DNA from: Acidobacteriota bacterium
Lineage (GTDB): Bacteria > Acidobacteriota > Terriglobia > Bryobacterales > JACQDG01
Direction: 5' to 3'
Length of the DNA stretch: 8,051 nt
Assembly (NCBI GenBank): GCA_016201185.1
Contig: JACQDG010000461.1
Location: 1 to 8,051, forward strand
Shown: piece after piece, positions 6,031 to 8,051 of the stretch
Numbering within the stretch: the stretch's first letter is position 1
How the letters are laid out: the number at the start of each line of letters is the position of its first letter
Program-made: the position numbers and the translations under genes
The notes under the pieces: generated by a model
The model's input: the letters and a program-made list of their open reading frames with translations, nothing else
What the model was told of the DNA's origin: nothing
The model's database searches: none

Positions 6031-8051
6031 TCATTTTAGCTCCGCTTGCGTCCGCTTCACCGCGCACCCCCCCGCAGTAATGCCGTCGCTGCAAGTAGCG
6101 TTGCCCAGCGTCGAGAAATAGACATTCGAGAACTGGTTCCCCAGCCCGCTTCCCACGTTATCCACGATGATCCCGCTGGCGCCCCCAGCTTCGGCTGCGG
6201 TCGCTGCGGTCGAAGGGAATCCGCTGGTGATGTCGAAGGCCATCACGCACCCGAGGGCATCGCCTCCAAGGGTGCAGCTAGCCGTCACCCCGGCGAAGAG
6301 GAAGTCCGTACTGCCGTTGAAGACTTCGGTGAGGGGCGAGCACGAGGTGGTATTCACGGAACTCAGCGCCAGGGGCCCGCTATCCGTTGTGGTATTCATC
6401 TTCCCGGTCGTGGCGTCGAACCCGATCCGATACAGGTTCGCGTTCTCGTCTGAAGCGCCCTTCCCGCAGGCATACAGGTACCCGGCTTGGGTAGGAATGT
6501 TGCTGCTAATGTAGGCATTGTCAAAATGGCCGTGGTAGGTGGGCTTGGCCCCATGCTTAGCGCCAATTTCGGCCGCAATACAGGGATTGCTCGGGGTGGT
6601 GCACGTGTACGTGCCGCCAGCGACCGCAGTAACCGATGTGCAAGCATTGTTTGCGCCGCTATAGGCAGGGCTGGAGCAAACCGACAGTTGAGTGTCGAAT
6701 TGCCAGATAAGCGCCCCTACGTTCGTCCCATTGATGGCTCCCTGGCCTTGGAAAACGTGGACCTTCCCGGTACCGTTGTCCACCAGGGCTGCGTCCAAAG
6801 CATTGATTCCCGTATCAACGTGATTGGTCCCTGCGGTTGCGCCCGTGGGATGACCCAGGCAGGGCGCCGAACCGCCGGCCTGGCACGTACCGGTCGTGCT
6901 GCCGTTACCCATCACATAGAACTCGAAGCCCTGGTTGTCGCCAACGAAAATATTTTTGGCGCCGAACCCAAGTACCGGGCTGTTCAGCGCGTGAGTAGAG
7001 CTTACGGTCACCGGCCACCCCACTGCGACCTCCGCTGGCGCGCCGATGAACACCGGGTTAAACTTGTGCAGGACGCCGTTGTTGTCCCCTGCATAACCCT
7101 CGTCGGTCAAGTAGTTGACAAAGAGCGACGACCCCGTGTTCCCCGTTAAGCCGAACGTCAACGTTGTGTCCACGGCGGTGTTGGCCGTGCCGGGAACGAC
7201 GGGGAGAATCGCCGAAGTGCCGTTGCACGGGGAACCCCCATAGCAGCCCGCGCTTCCGCTGTTGTCCATGGTAAGCACGTGAAGCTTTGGCGGGCTCGCA
7301 TTCTCTATAAAAGCCACCTTCGTCCCGTCCAGAGACAGCACGGGGGATGTGAGGACCGCGCCGCCGGTGTTGTAAGACCACAGCAGCGTCGGCTGGCCCG
7401 AGCCGCAAAGGCCCGCGGCCTTGCCGCCCACGAACGTCGAGCCCGACCAGGCGAAAACGGTCACGGTTTTGGCAAGCGCGATGCTGTTCCCCGCGGGCCC
7501 GGGGGTCGTGGCTGTGACGGTCACTACGGCGGCACTCGAAGTAGCGCTAACTCCAACGTTCGAGCCGCAATTCGTAGCGTTGATCAGGTTCCTCAGGCTC
7601 GTGGCCTCGTTCGTGGTGTTTCCCTCGTGTTTAAAGTTCGCGCTGGCCGCGTCTCCGATTACGGTGCATGACCCCGAGTTCGCGCCGCTCTGCGTTAAGG
7701 TCAGTGTCTTCGTTCCGTTAGTGATCGTAATAGTGCCGGTGCCGGCGTCCCCAGTGAAAGTCCCGGTGGCGTCCGCCGCGACCTCCGGCCCGCTGTACAG
7801 GTTGTTGAAGGCCATGATCGTGTTCTGGCCGTTGGCGCCGCCCGCGAGTACACCACCCGCCCCCCAGGCGAAATTAGCTAACGTCTCCGCAAGCGTGATG
7901 CTGTTGCCCGTAGTCCCAGGGGTCACGGCGGTGACTGTCACCACATTGGCGCTCGTGCTGGCGGTAACCAGAGTGCCCGGCGTCCGATTGATCGCGGCCG
8001 CGAGGTTCGAAGCCCCGGTCGTGGTATTAGATGAGACCGAAAAGTTCGCGC
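6031..8051 (-). CDS. Large surface/secreted repeat and propeller-like protein (5' end outside window)
   Basis: The frame is open through the window edge, so the start and any signal peptide are missing; the GTG at 7944 is an internal codon, not a start. At least 672 residues are visible. The first part is rich in Gly, Ser, Thr and Val and holds two copies of a beta-rich unit of about 136-139 residues (see the two repeat entries). The rest, from about 7390 down to the stop, resembles a repeat-propeller of the PQQ/WD type, with recurring strands such as LLWSYNTGG, LSLDGTKVAFI, YAGDNNGVLHKF, NIFVGDNQGFEFYV and GYLYACGKG. Many cysteines come in near pairs, consistent with disulfides outside the cytoplasm. 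The C-terminus (GGCAVKRTQAELK) has no sortase or PEP-CTERM motif. It precedes the peptide gene by only 24 bases with no visible terminator, so it may be co-transcribed. Its function is unknown. Confidence 0.8.
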   Translation of the reverse strand, partial: ANFSVSSNTTTGASNLAAAINRTPGTLVTASTSANVVTVTAVTPGTTGNSITLAETLANFAWGAGGVLAGGANGQNTIMAFNNLYSGPEVAADATGTFTGDAGTGTITITNGTKTLTLTQSGANSGSCTVIGDAASANFKHEGNTTNEATSLRNLINATNCGSNVGVSATSSAAVVTVTATTPGPAGNSIALAKTVTVFAWSGSTFVGGKAAGLCGSGQPTLLWSYNTGGAVLTSPVLSLDGTKVAFIENASPPKLHVLTMDNSGSAGCYGGSPCNGTSAILPVVPGTANTAVDTTLTFGLTGNTGSSLFVNYLTDEGYAGDNNGVLHKFNPVFIGAPAEVAVGWPVTVSSTHALNSPVLGFGAKNIFVGDNQGFEFYVMGNGSTTGTCQAGGSAPCLGHPTGATAGTNHVDTGINALDAALVDNGTGKVHVFQGQGAINGTNVGALIWQFDTQLSVCSSPAYSGANNACTSVTAVAGGTYTCTTPSNPCIAAEIGAKHGAKPTYHGHFDNAYISSNIPTQAGYLYACGKGASDENANLYRIGFDATTGKMNTTTDSGPLALSSVNTTSCSPLTEVFNGSTDFLFAGVTASCTLGGDALGCVMAFDITSGFPSTAATAAEAGGASGIIVDNVGSGLGNQFSNVYFSTLGNATCSDGITAGGCAVKRTQAELK
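7420..7641 (-). repeat. Protein-level tandem repeat, copy 2
   Basis: This segment encodes ANFKHEGNTT, then VVTVTATTPGPAGNSIALAKT, FAWSGST and VGGK. It is similar in order and spacing to copy 1, offset by about 136-139 codons. The fuller unit probably begins near 7770 with TGTFTGDAGTGTITITNG. The copies have diverged at nucleotide level. Confidence 0.75.
7828..8049 (-). repeat. Protein-level tandem repeat, copy 1 (partly outside window)
   Basis: This segment encodes ANFSVSSNTT, then VVTVTAVTPGTTGNSITLAET, FAWGAGG and AGGANG, matching copy 2 in order. Its upstream part lies beyond the window edge, so more copies may exist. Confidence 0.75.

Overview
The window is GC-rich (roughly 60-65% by eye) with tightly packed genes. 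It looks like bacterial chromosome from a soil-type lineage. Acidobacteriota is my best guess, from the large Gly/Ser/Thr-rich surface protein with paired cysteines and the mix of PqqD, HprK-like and nucleotidyltransferase genes. This is a style match, not a database result. No tRNA, rRNA, CRISPR array, transposase or phage gene was seen.

Layout: (1) 1-272 is non-coding as far as I can see. It holds several GGAAT/ATTCC dyads and a strong Shine-Dalgarno. (2) 273-1559 (+) encodes a class V aminotransferase-fold PLP enzyme with a Tat-type N-terminus. (3) 1560-1790 is a lower-GC gap that may encode a 47-residue one-helix membrane peptide (1603-1746). (4) 1791-2894 (+) encodes a nucleotidyltransferase-fold protein that converges, with 12 bases between, on the minus-strand genes. 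(5) 6031 to the window edge, 5827-6006, 5216-5812, 4351-5172, 4025-4354 and 2907-4028, all on the minus strand and in that transcriptional order, encode a large surface protein (5' end outside the window), a 59-residue peptide, an S24/S26 signal-peptidase-like protease, an HprK/SerK-like P-loop kinase, a PqqD-like peptide chaperone and a radical SAM/SPASM enzyme.

The set from 2907 to 6006 reads as a peptide-modification (RiPP-type) operon. The 59-residue protein has a hydrophilic leader-like N-terminus, a Y-x-K-P / E-R-V-F-E-T / A-C-G-K motif run and a short tail with a second Cys, ending in Ser. PqqD-like proteins bind precursor peptides for SPASM radical SAM enzymes, HprK-like kinases phosphorylate Ser residues, and the S26-like protease could trim the leader. 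The kinase, PqqD and radical SAM genes overlap by ATGA junctions, so their translation is probably coupled. The nucleotidyltransferase belongs to a family that often sits beside PqqD/HprK-like genes and probably works in the same pathway from the opposite strand. No transporter is visible; it may lie outside the window.

A second oddity is a REP-like palindrome with additional direct repeats (5237-5318) inside the 3' end of the protease gene, which supplies most of that protein's C-terminal tail.
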